A stretch of DNA of 14,683 nt from VAZQ01 sp035693615 (GTDB lineage Bacteria > Pseudomonadota > Alphaproteobacteria > Rhizobiales > Xanthobacteraceae): assembly GCA_035693615.1 (NCBI GenBank), contig DASSGH010000139.1, positions 1-14,683 on the forward strand. The letters run 5' to 3'. Shown piece by piece: positions 7,419 through 14,573 of this stretch (within the stretch, counting starts at the first letter, position 1; every line of letters begins with the position of its first letter). Made by a program: the position numbers and the translations under genes. The notes beneath the pieces are model-generated. The model made no database searches, was not told the origin of the DNA, and worked only from the letters and a program-made list of their open reading frames with translations.

Positions 7419-7422
7419 GGCA

Positions 7423-8598
7423 ATGAAGCGAACACGCGTGGGACTTAGCTGCGCCGTCGCGCTACTTTTCGGCGTCGCATCCGCGCAGGCACAAGGCACG
7501 GTCAAGATCGGCCTGATCAACGTTCTCTCCGGCCAGTTCGCCGATGCCGGCATCCAGCTCGATAATGGCGTCAAGACCTACATGAAGCAGCACGGCGACA
7601 CCGTCGCCGGCAAAAAGATCGAGATCATCCGCCGCGATGTCGGCGGCCCGAACCCCGACGTCGCCAAGCGCTTCGCGCAGGAGCTGGTCGTGCGCGACGG
7701 CGTCGACATCCTGGCCGGATTCCTGCTCACCCCCAATGCGCTCGCCGCCGCCGACGTCTCGGCGCAGGCGAAGAAGTTTATGGTGGTCATGAACGCCGCC
7801 ACCTCCGTCATCATCACCAAGTCGCCGTATATGATCCGCACCTCCGTGACGCTGCCGCAAGTGATGGACACGTTCGGAACCTGGGCGGCCAAGAACGGGC
7901 TCAAGAAATGCTACTCGATGGTCACCGACTACGGCCCGGGGCACGATTCGGAGGCGGCATTCCAACGCGCCTTCAAAGAGGCGGGCGGCGAGATCGTCGG
8001 CTCGGTGCGCTTTCCCGTCGCCAATCCTGATTTCTCGGCGTTCGTGCAGCGCGCCAAGGACCTCAATCCCGAGTGCATCTTCGTCTTCATCCCCGGAGGC
8101 GCGCAGCCGGCCGCGCTCGGCAAGGCATTCGCCGAGCGGGGAATCGATTTTACCAAGACGAAGGTCCTGGGATCGGGCGAGACGACGGCGGAGCAGGCGC
8201 TCAAGGCGATGGGCGATGCCGGGCTTGGCCTGATCTCGGCGTGGCACTACGACTACAAGAGCAACGCCCCCCTAAACGTCGAGTTCGTGAAGCTGTTCAA
8301 CGAGATGCACGGCCGCAATCCGGACTTCTTCTCGATCGGCGGCTATGACGGCATGCACGCGATCTACGAGGCGCTGAAGAAAACGAACGGCAATACCGAC
8401 GCCGAGGCCTTGATCACGGCCGCTAGGGGACTGAAGTGGGACAGCCCGCGCGGACCGATGTCGATCGACCCCGATACGCGCGACGTGGTGCAGACCATCT
8501 ATATCCGGCGCGTCGAGAAGGCCGGCGGCGAGCTCGTCAACGTCCTCTTCGATAAGATCGAGAACGTGAAAGATCCGACCCGCGCCCGCGGCGGCTAG
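7423..8598 (+). CDS. Periplasmic substrate-binding protein of a branched-chain amino acid (HAAT/Liv) type ABC importer
   Basis: 391 residues from the ATG at 7423, chosen because GGAGG lies six bases upstream and M-K-R-T-R starts a clean signal peptide with cleavage after A-Q-A (about residue 23). The mature protein opens V-K-I-G-L-I-N-V-L-S-G, typical of the periplasmic-binding fold type I LivK-like family (Peripla_BP_6). V-D-I-L-A-G-F and the later Y-D-G-M-H-A-I-Y run fit that two-lobed fold. It captures the ligand in the periplasm and delivers it to the membrane permeases encoded downstream. Family members bind branched-chain or other amino acids, amides, urea or aromatic acids, and the sequence does not let me choose. 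It is separated by 224 bases and a palindromic repeat from livH, so it may be expressed at a higher level than the membrane genes. Confidence 0.93.
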   Translation: MKRTRVGLSCAVALLFGVASAQAQGTVKIGLINVLSGQFADAGIQLDNGVKTYMKQHGDTVAGKKIEIIRRDVGGPNPDVAKRFAQELVVRDGVDILAGFLLTPNALAAADVSAQAKKFMVVMNAATSVIITKSPYMIRTSVTLPQVMDTFGTWAAKNGLKKCYSMVTDYGPGHDSEAAFQRAFKEAGGEIVGSVRFPVANPDFSAFVQRAKDLNPECIFVFIPGGAQPAALGKAFAERGIDFTKTKVLGSGETTAEQALKAMGDAGLGLISAWHYDYKSNAPLNVEFVKLFNEMHGRNPDFFSIGGYDGMHAIYEALKKTNGNTDAEALITAARGLKWDSPRGPMSIDPDTRDVVQTIYIRRVEKAGGELVNVLFDKIENVKDPTRARGG

Positions 8599-8670
8599 TC
8601 CATGGTCCGTTCATGTCCAACGAAGCCTCATGGCTGGGCATAGCGGGTCGGAAGATGCGCCATAGGCCTC

Positions 8671-8764
8671 ATGGCCGGGCTTGTCCCGGCCATCCACGTC
8701 TTTTCTCTCCCGTTTCAACGCAAATAAGACGTGGATGCCCGCGCCAGGCGCGGGCATGACGGCG
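8671..8764. repeat. Composite three-palindrome repeat between the binding-protein and livH genes
   Basis: Three inverted repeats lie in series or nested: ATGGCCGGG/CCCGGCCAT (8671-8693), the 12-base arms CATCCACGTCTT (8691-8702) and AAGACGTGGATG (8726-8737), and ATGCCCGCGC-CAG-GCGCGGGCAT (8735-8757). The right end, 8735-8764, matches 14531-14560 at 29 of 30 positions, so this belongs to a dispersed family resembling REP elements. Inside an operon it could stabilise or cap the upstream message. Confidence 0.8.
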
Positions 8765-8822
8765 TGAATTTGGCCGGGGCACTGAGGACGACGATGCGAA
8801 AGACGCTGGTTGCGTTTCCGGC

Positions 8823-9686
8823 ATGATTGGCTCGGCCTTCGGCGTTCTGTTCGACGGCTTTGCCTATGGCATGCTGCTGTTCGTCCTGTCGGTGGGCCTG
8901 TCGGTGACGCTGGGAATGATGAATTTCGTCAACCTGGCGCACTGCAGCTTCGCCATGCTCGGCGGCTTCGTCACCGTGAGCTTGACCAACGAGCTCGGCT
9001 GGCCGTTCTTGGCGAGTCTGCCGGTGGCGTTCGTGGCGGCGGCGCTGGTCAGCGTGGGGTTCGAACGGGTGCTTTATCGGCGGCTTTACGGCGCGAGCGA
9101 ACTCGACCAGTGCCTACTGACGATCGGCATCGTCTTCGTCTCGGTCGCGGTCGCAGCTTACATCTACGGCACGATCCAGCAGCCGCTGAGCCTGCCGGCG
9201 TACCTGCGCGGCTCCATCTCGATCTTCGGCCATAGCTTCGGCGTCTACCGGCTGTTCCTGATCGGCATTTCCATCGTGATCACGGCGGCGCTGGTTGCCG
9301 CGCTCGAATGGACGCGCTTCGGCGCGCAGGTGCGCGCCGCGGTCGATAACCAGCGCATGGCGCGGGGGCTGGGGATCGACGTCGATCGGGTGTTCGCCGT
9401 CACGTTTGCGCTGGGCAGCGGGCTGGCCGGTCTCGGCGGGGCGCTCGCCATCGAGATTGTCGGGCTCGATCACGCGTTCGCCTTCACATACCTCATCTAT
9501 GTCCTGATCGTTGTCTCGGTCGGAGGACTGGGCTCGATCGGCGGCTCGTTTCTCGCCGCGAGCTTGCTCGGGATCAGCGACATGGCGGGCAAATATTATT
9601 TTCCCGAGCTCGGCGCGTTTCTCATTTATTTCGTCATGGTGGCGCTGTTGATGTGGCGCCCGCTCGGCCTGTTCGGGAAACGCTAG
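8823..9686 (+). CDS. livH: Liv-family ABC importer permease LivH
   Basis: 287 residues, usual for LivH. It is highly hydrophobic with about eight membrane spans. The opening G-M-L-L-F-V-L-S-V-G-L-S-V-T-L-G-M-M-N-F-V-N-L-A-H is the hallmark N-terminal stretch of this family. R-A-A-V-D-N-Q-R-M-A-R-G-L-G-I-D-V is the cytoplasmic loop that contacts the ATPases, and V-S-V-G-G-L-G-S-I-G-G-S precedes the last spans. With LivM it forms the inner-membrane channel. The ATG at 8823 has no strong ribosome-binding site. An earlier ATG at 8794 is out of frame. The next gene follows after 3 bases. Confidence 0.95.
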   Translation: MIGSAFGVLFDGFAYGMLLFVLSVGLSVTLGMMNFVNLAHCSFAMLGGFVTVSLTNELGWPFLASLPVAFVAAALVSVGFERVLYRRLYGASELDQCLLTIGIVFVSVAVAAYIYGTIQQPLSLPAYLRGSISIFGHSFGVYRLFLIGISIVITAALVAALEWTRFGAQVRAAVDNQRMARGLGIDVDRVFAVTFALGSGLAGLGGALAIEIVGLDHAFAFTYLIYVLIVVSVGGLGSIGGSFLAASLLGISDMAGKYYFPELGAFLIYFVMVALLMWRPLGLFGKR

Positions 9687-9689
9687 GCG

Positions 9690-10676
9690 ATGGCATCGAC
9701 CCTCAGCGAACCGCAACGCCATCTCGAGGCGCAGATCCGCTGGCGCCCTGTCGAAATCGCCTTTTGGCTCGCCACGCTGCTGCCGTTCGTGCTCACTCCC
9801 AACTATCTCTTGCTGGCGAGCCAGATCGCCATCACCGCGCTCTTCGCGTTGTCGCTCGACCTCATCCTGGGCTATGCCGGCATTATATCGCTCGGCCATG
9901 CCGCCTATTTCGGTTTCGGCTCCTATACCGCGGGCCTGATCGCCAAATGGGGTTGGGGCGAGCCGCTCACGGGCCTGCTGATCGCCGGCGCCGCCGCCGG
10001 CGCCCTCGGCTACGCCACGAGTTTCATCATTGCCCGCTTCCGCCATCTCGCCTTGATCATGATCACGCTCGGGCTCGGCCTGTTGCTCGCCGAGGCGGCC
10101 AACAGCGCAGGCTGGCTGACCGGCGGCGCCGACGGGCTGCAGGGCGTGCGCATGTGGAAGCTCCTCGGCCTCTTCCAATTCGACCTCTACGGCACCGCCG
10201 CCTACACCTATTCGCTGATCGTTTTGTTCCTCGGCTTTCTGCTCGCGCGCCGGCTGATCAATTCGCCGTTCGGCCTTGCGTTGCGCGGCATTCGCGAGAA
10301 CGCCGTGCGCATGCCGGCGATCGGGGCGCCGAGCCCCGCCCACATTCGCAAGGTCTATACCATCGCCGCGGTGATGGCCGGCATCGCCGGCGCGTTGCTG
10401 GCGCAGACGACCGAAACCGTCTCTCTCGAAACGCTGAGCTTCCAGCGATCGGCGGACGTGCTGGTGATTCTGATCCTCGGCGGGGCAGGGCGGCTCTACG
10501 GCGGCATTATCGGGGCGATCATCTACATGGTCGCGCGCGACCAGTTCTCCGGCATCAATCCGCAGTATTGGTATTTCTGGATCGGCATGCTGCTCATCGC
10601 CGTGGTGCTGTTTCTGCCGAACGGCATTCTCGGCGGGATGGCGCGGCTCGTGCGGCTCGAGCGGAGGGCGGCATGA
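9690..10676 (+). CDS. livM: Liv-family ABC importer permease LivM
   Basis: 328 residues. A polar N-terminus of about 22 residues precedes a series of hydrophobic segments. The diagnostic L-D-L-I-L-G-Y-A-G-I-I-S-L-G-H-A-A-Y-F-G-F-G-S-Y run lies at about 55-78. The coupling loop R-G-I-R-E-N-A-V-R-M-P-A-I-G is at about 205-218, where the family usually has E-N-E/P-x-A-A. It pairs with LivH as the heterodimeric translocation path. It starts 3 bases after livH and its TGA overlaps the livG ATG by 4 bases (ATGA), which indicates translational coupling. Confidence 0.95.
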   Translation: MASTLSEPQRHLEAQIRWRPVEIAFWLATLLPFVLTPNYLLLASQIAITALFALSLDLILGYAGIISLGHAAYFGFGSYTAGLIAKWGWGEPLTGLLIAGAAAGALGYATSFIIARFRHLALIMITLGLGLLLAEAANSAGWLTGGADGLQGVRMWKLLGLFQFDLYGTAAYTYSLIVLFLGFLLARRLINSPFGLALRGIRENAVRMPAIGAPSPAHIRKVYTIAAVMAGIAGALLAQTTETVSLETLSFQRSADVLVILILGGAGRLYGGIIGAIIYMVARDQFSGINPQYWYFWIGMLLIAVVLFLPNGILGGMARLVRLERRAA

Positions 10677-11428
10677 GCGTGCCGGCACTCGCCACGCGCG
10701 GTTTGGACAAGAGCTTCGGCTCGCTCGCGGTAGCGCGGGGCGTGGAGCTCGCGCTCCCGCAAGGCGAGCGTTACGCGCTGATCGGGCCGAACGGCGCCGG
10801 CAAGACCACGCTGATCAACCTCATTACCGGCATGCTCAAGCCGGACAAGGGGCAGATTTTTCTCGGCGACACCGACATCACCGCGCTGCGCCCCGAGGCG
10901 CGCGTCAAATGCGGCCTCGTGCGCACGTTCCAGATCAACACCTTGTTCCCCCGCTTGAGCGCGCTGGAGGCAGTGACGCTCGCGGTGTGCGAGCGGCGCG
11001 GCTACGCCGGCAGTTGGTGGCGAGAGCTGCCCGCCTATGACGATGCCGTCGAGGAGGCCTACGCGATCCTCGTTTCGCTGCGGCTCGCCGCGAGCTGCTA
11101 CCAGCCGACCCGCGAGCTTGCCTATGGCCAGCAACGGCTGCTGGAGATCGCGCTCGCGCTCGCCACCCGCCCGAGGGTGCTCTTGCTCGACGAGCCGGCG
11201 GCGGGAGTGCCGCAGGGGGAGAGCGCCGAGCTGTTTTCGGTCATCTCCGCGCTCTCGCGCGACATTACGCTGCTGTTCATCGAGCACGACATGAACGTGG
11301 TGTTCCGTTTCGCCCACCGCATCATCGTGATGGCGGCAGGCCGCATCTTGGTCGAGGGCACGCCGGAAGAAATTGCCGCCGACGCGCGCGTGCGCGAGGT
11401 CTATCTGGGCGGGACGCGCCATGGTTGA
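10673..11428 (+). CDS. livG: Liv-family ABC importer ATPase LivG
   Basis: 251 residues from the ATG at 10673, within the ATGA overlap with livM. Walker A is G-P-N-G-A-G-K-T-T (38-46), the Q-loop is Q87 in R-T-F-Q, and the signature is L-A-Y-G-Q (149-153), a LivG-type variant of LSGGQ. Walker B is V-L-L-L-D-E-P (169-175) with catalytic E174, and the switch histidine is H205 in E-H-D-M. All ATPase motifs are intact. The C-terminal part V-E-G-T-P-E-E-I is typical of the family. It powers transport together with LivF on the cytoplasmic face. It overlaps livF by 8 bases. Confidence 0.95.
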   Translation: MSVPALATRGLDKSFGSLAVARGVELALPQGERYALIGPNGAGKTTLINLITGMLKPDKGQIFLGDTDITALRPEARVKCGLVRTFQINTLFPRLSALEAVTLAVCERRGYAGSWWRELPAYDDAVEEAYAILVSLRLAASCYQPTRELAYGQQRLLEIALALATRPRVLLLDEPAAGVPQGESAELFSVISALSRDITLLFIEHDMNVVFRFAHRIIVMAAGRILVEGTPEEIAADARVREVYLGGTRHG

Positions 11429-12149
11429 GACGCTGCTCGCACTCGACGACGTGCGCGCCGGATACGGCGACGCGATCGTGCTCGACGGCATCACGCTCGC
11501 CGTTGCGCAGGGCGGCAGCCTCGCCGTCCTCGGTCGCAACGGCGTCGGCAAATCGACGCTGCTTCTCACCATCATGGGCTTTACGCGAGTGAGCCGCGGC
11601 GCGATCGCCTGGCGCGGCCGCGACATCACGCGAACCGCGCCGCATTGGCGCGCGCGCAACGGGCTCGGCTGGGTCGCGCAGGAACGGGAAATTTTCCCCT
11701 CGCTCAGCGTCGAAGAAAATCTGCTGGTTGCGGCGCGGCCCGGGCGCTGGGACCTCGCCGCGGTGTATGGCCTTTTTCCCCGGTTGCGCGAACGGCGGGC
11801 GAGCCGCGGCAATCATCTGTCCGGCGGCGAGCAGCAGATGCTGGCGGTCGCGCGCGCGCTAATGACCAACCCGAGGCTGCTCTTGCTCGACGAGCCGCTC
11901 GAGGGGCTGGCCCCGATCATCGTCGAGGAGCTGACCGCGGCGATCCGGCGCATGACCGCCGACGAGGCCACCGCCTTCGTGCTGGTGGAACAGCATGCGG
12001 AAGTCGCCCTGTCGTTGAGCGCGGAAGCGATCGTGCTGGAGCGGGGCAACATCGTGCATCGTGCGCGCTCGCAAGACTTGCTGAAGGATGAGGCAACGCT
12101 CGAGCGCTTGATCGGGCTGCGCTTGGCGGAGGAGGCAGGCGCGGGTTGA
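11421..12149 (+). CDS. livF: Liv-family ABC importer ATPase LivF
   Basis: 242 residues. The ATG at 11421 lies inside the end of livG, giving an 8-base overlap and probable coupling. Walker A is G-R-N-G-V-G-K-S-T (38-46), the Q-loop is Q87 in W-V-A-Q, the signature is L-S-G-G-E (133-137), and Walker B is L-L-L-L-D-E-P (153-159) with E158. The following E-G-L-A-P is the LivF hallmark, and the switch histidine is H192 in E-Q-H. All motifs are intact, so the transporter looks functional. It is the last gene of the cassette and faces the xre gene tail-to-tail across 68 bases, in which I saw no clear intrinsic terminator. Confidence 0.95.
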   Translation: MVETLLALDDVRAGYGDAIVLDGITLAVAQGGSLAVLGRNGVGKSTLLLTIMGFTRVSRGAIAWRGRDITRTAPHWRARNGLGWVAQEREIFPSLSVEENLLVAARPGRWDLAAVYGLFPRLRERRASRGNHLSGGEQQMLAVARALMTNPRLLLLDEPLEGLAPIIVEELTAAIRRMTADEATAFVLVEQHAEVALSLSAEAIVLERGNIVHRARSQDLLKDEATLERLIGLRLAEEAGAG

Positions 12150-12217
12150 AGGTTCACCTTAAAGCTTGTCCTCCCCGCGAAAGCTTCCGCGCGCCGCGGA
12201 CGCATGTCGCGCCGCGC

Positions 12218-12649
12218 TTATACGTGCGGATCGTCGGCACTGTCTCGCCGCCGGTCGCGCGGTAACGTAGCGCCTGCGCCTCGTCCCTTCTCGTGGCGCT
12301 CCGCCATCACCTCGGCTAACGCCGCCAGGCAGCGCCGCTCGCCAGACGGGAGACCGCGAAATGCTTCCATCAAGCGCCGGGCGGTCCGCGTGTCGATCAT
12401 ATCGGTAACCTCGCTGCTCTCAGCTCTCGAAACCTCGAGTAGCTCCATCACCTGCACGCCGAGAGCCTCCGCGATCCGTCGTAGCTGGCTGACTCTGATG
12501 CGGTTGGTGGCGTTTTCGTACTTTTGGATCTGCTGAAAGGACACGCCCAGCAATAGGCCCAGTGCAGTCTGCGACAGTCCGCGTCCGACGCGTAAGGATT
12601 TCAGACGACGGCCGAGAGCGATATCGGCCTCGTCAGGCCTCTTTGTCAT
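12218..12649 (-). CDS. XRE-family helix-turn-helix transcription regulator
   Basis: 143 residues. The HTH_3 domain occupies about 13-67: G-R-R-L-K-S-L-R, then the turn region L-S-Q-T-A-L-G-L-L-L-G-V-S, and the recognition helix F-Q-Q-I-Q-K-Y-E-N-A-T-N-R-I. The F-Q-Q-x-Q-K-Y-E-x-x-x-N-R pattern is very common in Bradyrhizobium and Rhizobium regulators of this group. The rest is a basic, probably helical tail without a recognisable sensor domain, ending in an Arg/Asp-rich segment. It starts 13 bases after the stop of the broken small gene upstream on the same strand, so the two probably formed one operon. Target genes are unknown. The start at 12649 lacks a good ribosome-binding site, consistent with dependence on upstream translation. 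Confidence 0.9.
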   Translation of the reverse strand: MTKRPDEADIALGRRLKSLRVGRGLSQTALGLLLGVSFQQIQKYENATNRIRVSQLRRIAEALGVQVMELLEVSRAESSEVTDMIDTRTARRLMEAFRGLPSGERRCLAALAEVMAERHEKGRGAGATLPRDRRRDSADDPHV

Positions 12650-12662
12650 ATTCGATTGTCAG

Positions 12663-12904
12663 CTATTCGGTTTTGAACGGTTGTGGTGATTCCAAATCAA
12701 GTGCCGACTCTGTACGGCGGAGATTCAAAGGTCGCTGGCGGGCCATCTCGACTGCGGTACGGACTGCGTCTTCAAGATCACCGGTGTAATAGGCCGTGCT
12801 CTCGTCTCCACCGGGCAAGTTCACGCGCGATAATCACCAGAGCGTACCTTGCGCAGCGTGAACCCGAGATGGCGTGCGATCGATTTGGCTTCCTGGAGCG
12901 TCAT
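12663..12904 (-). pseudogene. Small conserved-type gene broken by a 2-base frameshift
   Basis: From the ATG at 12904 the minus strand reads M-T-L-Q-E-A-K-S-I-A-R-H-L-G-F-T-L-R-K-V and then R-S-G-D-Y-R-A before a TGA. Removing one CG from the CGCGCG run at 12824-12829 restores a frame that continues V-N-L-P-G-G-D-E-S-T-A-Y-Y-T-G-D-L-E-D-A-V and runs to TAG at 12663, 79 residues in all. The joined product resembles small hypothetical proteins I know from Bradyrhizobium relatives (R-S-G-D-Y-R-V-N-F then A-Y-Y-T-x-D-L-E-D-A). The break at a dinucleotide repeat fits slippage, or a sequencing error. The stop lies 13 bases before the xre start. Function is unknown; the predicted short alpha-beta-beta-alpha order is reminiscent of HicA-like folds, but I do not claim that identity. 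Confidence 0.6.
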
Positions 12905-12949
12905 GGCGCGTCAATGCCCTATCAACACCCGCTCATCGGCGGCTGCAGT

Positions 12950-13013
12950 TTAGTCGCTTTGCCGCACGCGCCGGACTTGTTACTCTGCGCCAAACATTTG
13001 TTCGTCGCGGCCA
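12950..13013. repeat. Left copy of an imperfect 64-base direct repeat flanking the araC segment
   Basis: It aligns without gaps to 14392-14455 (offset 1442), 54 of 64 bases identical. The ends are best conserved: TTAGTCGCTTTGC at the left and CTTGTTxCTCTGCGCCAAAC onward at the right (35 of 38). It lies just upstream of the araC start. Confidence 0.75.
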
Positions 13014-13038
13014 TGCGACGTCGCCCTGCGGCGCGGTC

Positions 13039-14097
13039 ATGACGGGGTATGGGACCTCTTCAGCCCTGAATTCTGAACCAGACTTGGCGTCAATCCCGAT
13101 GGCGCAAGGTGGCCTTTCCCGCCTTGCGATCGCGCGCCTTCAGAGCGCCGGCGTGCCAGTGGCGCCTCTTCTCAAGCGTGCCGGATTGGCTCCGGAGGTG
13201 ATCGCCAAACCTGAAGAGCCGCTGAGTGTGCCAAGCCAGATCGCCATTTTGGAACAGGCGGCAATCGCTCTGAAGGATCCGTGTCTTGGCTTCACGTTGG
13301 CGTGCAGTCATGATCCGCGCGAAATCGGGCTGCTGTATTACGTGATGGCGTCTTCCCATGCATTAGGTGAAGCCCTGAAGCGGCTTGCTCGATACAGCAG
13401 GGTTACAAACGAGGCTCTCGTGTTCGGCTATCATGAGGGAAGCAGGCTTGTTGTCACTTTGGGTTACTCTGGTGTGCCACGGCACTCAGACAGACATCAG
13501 ATGGAATTCTGCATGTTTGCGTTATTGCGAATTTGCCGGATGCTGACCGGGTCCAATATCGTGCCTCAACAGTTCCGGATTGCTCATCATCGATCTGAGG
13601 TCACCCTCGAAATGGCTCGATTTGTCGGAACCAAAGTTGAGTTCGATGCCGACGTAGACCAGTTTGCCTTAAACCTCGATGCGCGTGAGCTGCCGCTTAT
13701 TCACGCCGATCCTCATCTCAATGATCTGCTCCTGAAATATTGCGAAGCGGCGTTAGTTGGTAGAAGCGGTGACATGAGCCAGTTGCGCACGAGAGTTGAG
13801 AACGCCATCTCGTCGCTGCTTCCGCACGGAAGAGTGCTCGTGGACGATGTTGCTCGGAGACTGGGAATGAGCGAGAGGACGCTGGCAAGAAAACTATCGG
13901 ATGAAGGTTTGAACTTCACTGAAATACTTCAGCAACTGCGGCACGATCTGGCGATCCGATACCTCGATGATCGCAACCTGCATGTATCCAAAATTGCCTG
14001 GCTCCTCGGCTTTCAGGAGGTGAGCGCATTCACCCATGCCTTCAAGCGCTGGACCGGAAAGACACCGCGCGAGATGCGAACCGCTGGAGCTTATTGA
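13039..14097 (+). CDS. AraC-family transcription regulator with arabinose-binding-like N-terminal domain
   Basis: 352 residues from the ATG at 13039. The frame is open further upstream, but that part crosses the direct repeat and is not family-like; the ATG at 13099 is an alternative start. About 40-225 fits the Arabinose_bd (PF12625) sensor domain, with P-R-E-I-G-L-L-Y-Y-V-M-A-S-S and the Y-x-R-V-T-N-E-A pattern. About 268-347 is a double helix-turn-helix (HTH_18): V-A-R-R-L-G-M-S-E-R-T-L-A-R-K-L, then I-A-W-L-L-G-F-Q-E-V-S-A-F-T-H-A-F-K-R-W-T-G and T-P-R-E-M-R. It is a DNA-binding activator, probably responding to a small molecule. Hand counts on two lines give about 54% G+C, against about 63% in a livG line, with more A/T third bases, suggesting acquisition from elsewhere. 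Its target is unknown. Confidence 0.9.
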   Translation: MTGYGTSSALNSEPDLASIPMAQGGLSRLAIARLQSAGVPVAPLLKRAGLAPEVIAKPEEPLSVPSQIAILEQAAIALKDPCLGFTLACSHDPREIGLLYYVMASSHALGEALKRLARYSRVTNEALVFGYHEGSRLVVTLGYSGVPRHSDRHQMEFCMFALLRICRMLTGSNIVPQQFRIAHHRSEVTLEMARFVGTKVEFDADVDQFALNLDARELPLIHADPHLNDLLLKYCEAALVGRSGDMSQLRTRVENAISSLLPHGRVLVDDVARRLGMSERTLARKLSDEGLNFTEILQQLRHDLAIRYLDDRNLHVSKIAWLLGFQEVSAFTHAFKRWTGKTPREMRTAGAY

Positions 14098-14155
14098 GTA
14101 CGATCGGGGATGCCACCCGCTGCTAGCCTAAGGGGCACCCGTGGCTGGGGGATGA

Positions 14156-14311
14156 TCACGGCAGCGACGACATGGTAGCCAAAACAATGCCCAGAACGAC
14201 GACAACGCCGGCAGAGGCAATCAGCAAAACGGCTCTCCCGAGCCCTTCGACGATCTCCAACGCGACGGTTTTCGCTAGCGTGTTGGCCGGTCGTGTGAAG
14301 CGAGGCGACAT
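14156..14311 (-). CDS. Small single-span membrane protein
   Basis: 51 residues from the ATG at 14311, which has AGGAAG about seven bases upstream; a GTG at 14356 would add 15 residues and is less likely. The N-terminal half is polar and basic (R-F-T-R-P-A-N-T-L-A-K). The C-terminal half is one hydrophobic helix (about 27-47, A-V-L-L-I-A-S-A-G-V-V-V-V-L-G-I-V-L-A-T). The last residues S-S-L-P would lie just outside the membrane. I do not recognise the family. It faces araC tail-to-tail across 58 bases. The good ribosome-binding site and clean topology support a real gene, but its shortness leaves doubt. Confidence 0.5.
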   Translation of the reverse strand: MSPRFTRPANTLAKTVALEIVEGLGRAVLLIASAGVVVVLGIVLATMSSLP

Positions 14312-14391
14312 TGATTTCTTCCTTTGCTCGGTTGCTGCCGGCATCTTTCGGTTCACCGCGTCGATGGTGCTGCGACAGCGTCAGCAAATTC

Positions 14392-14455
14392 TTAGTCGCT
14401 TTGCTCCTCGTCCTGGGCTTGTTGCTCTGCGCCAAACATTTGTTCATCGCTGCCA
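14392..14455. repeat. Right copy of the imperfect 64-base direct repeat
   Basis: Partner of 12950-13013. After the aligned block this copy has about 16 extra bases before similarity resumes at CATGCGA (14472 against 13012). One plus-strand frame encodes a hydrophobic run L-L-L-V-L-G-L-L-L-C-A-K-H-L-F. The same frame in the left copy keeps L-L-L-C-A-K-H-L-F, so both may be decayed ends of a gene. That is speculation. Confidence 0.7.
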
Positions 14456-14523
14456 AATTGCTTGATGTGCGCATGCGAAAGTCGCTCTGTCGCTTGGCGG
14501 AGGTGGGCGCGGGCCGAACAAAT

Positions 14524-14560
14524 CGCCGTCATGCCCGCGCCAAGCGCGGGCATGACGGCG
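14524..14560. repeat. Perfect 17-base palindromic hairpin (dispersed repeat copy)
   Basis: Arms at 14524-14540 and 14544-14560 are perfectly complementary around a CAA loop, giving a very stable hairpin. It shares 29 of 30 bases with 8735-8764. It lies 13 bases beyond the stop of the partial minus-strand gene at the right edge, where it could act as a 3'-end structure. Confidence 0.85.
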
Positions 14561-14573
14561 AAAGAAACGCGCA

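Larger units (their letters stand above)
7058..7422. other. Divergent intergenic region between the hydrolase and the transporter operon
   Basis: These 365 bases separate two divergent genes and must hold both promoters. No convincing gene was seen. It contains a 9-base inverted repeat (7122-7130/7163-7171) and an AT-richer patch at about 7366-7390. I could not assign -35/-10 boxes with confidence. Confidence 0.5.

Noticed and set aside
9114..10688. Minus-strand open frame of 524 residues
   Set aside because: It is antisense to livH and livM, which are clear family members. The product is charged Asp/Arg/His/Gln-rich sequence with no recognisable domain.
10673..11428. LivG signature L-A-Y-G-Q instead of LSGGQ
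   Set aside because: Considered as a defect, but LivG proteins commonly have a L-S-Y-G-Q-type signature, and all other ATPase motifs are intact.
10523..11812. Minus-strand open frame of 429 residues
   Set aside because: It is antisense to livG and livF, both with complete ATPase motifs. It is a composition artefact.
12874..13038. Longer N-terminus for the AraC regulator
   Set aside because: The extra 55 residues cross the direct repeat and lie opposite the broken small gene. They have no resemblance to AraC-family N-termini.
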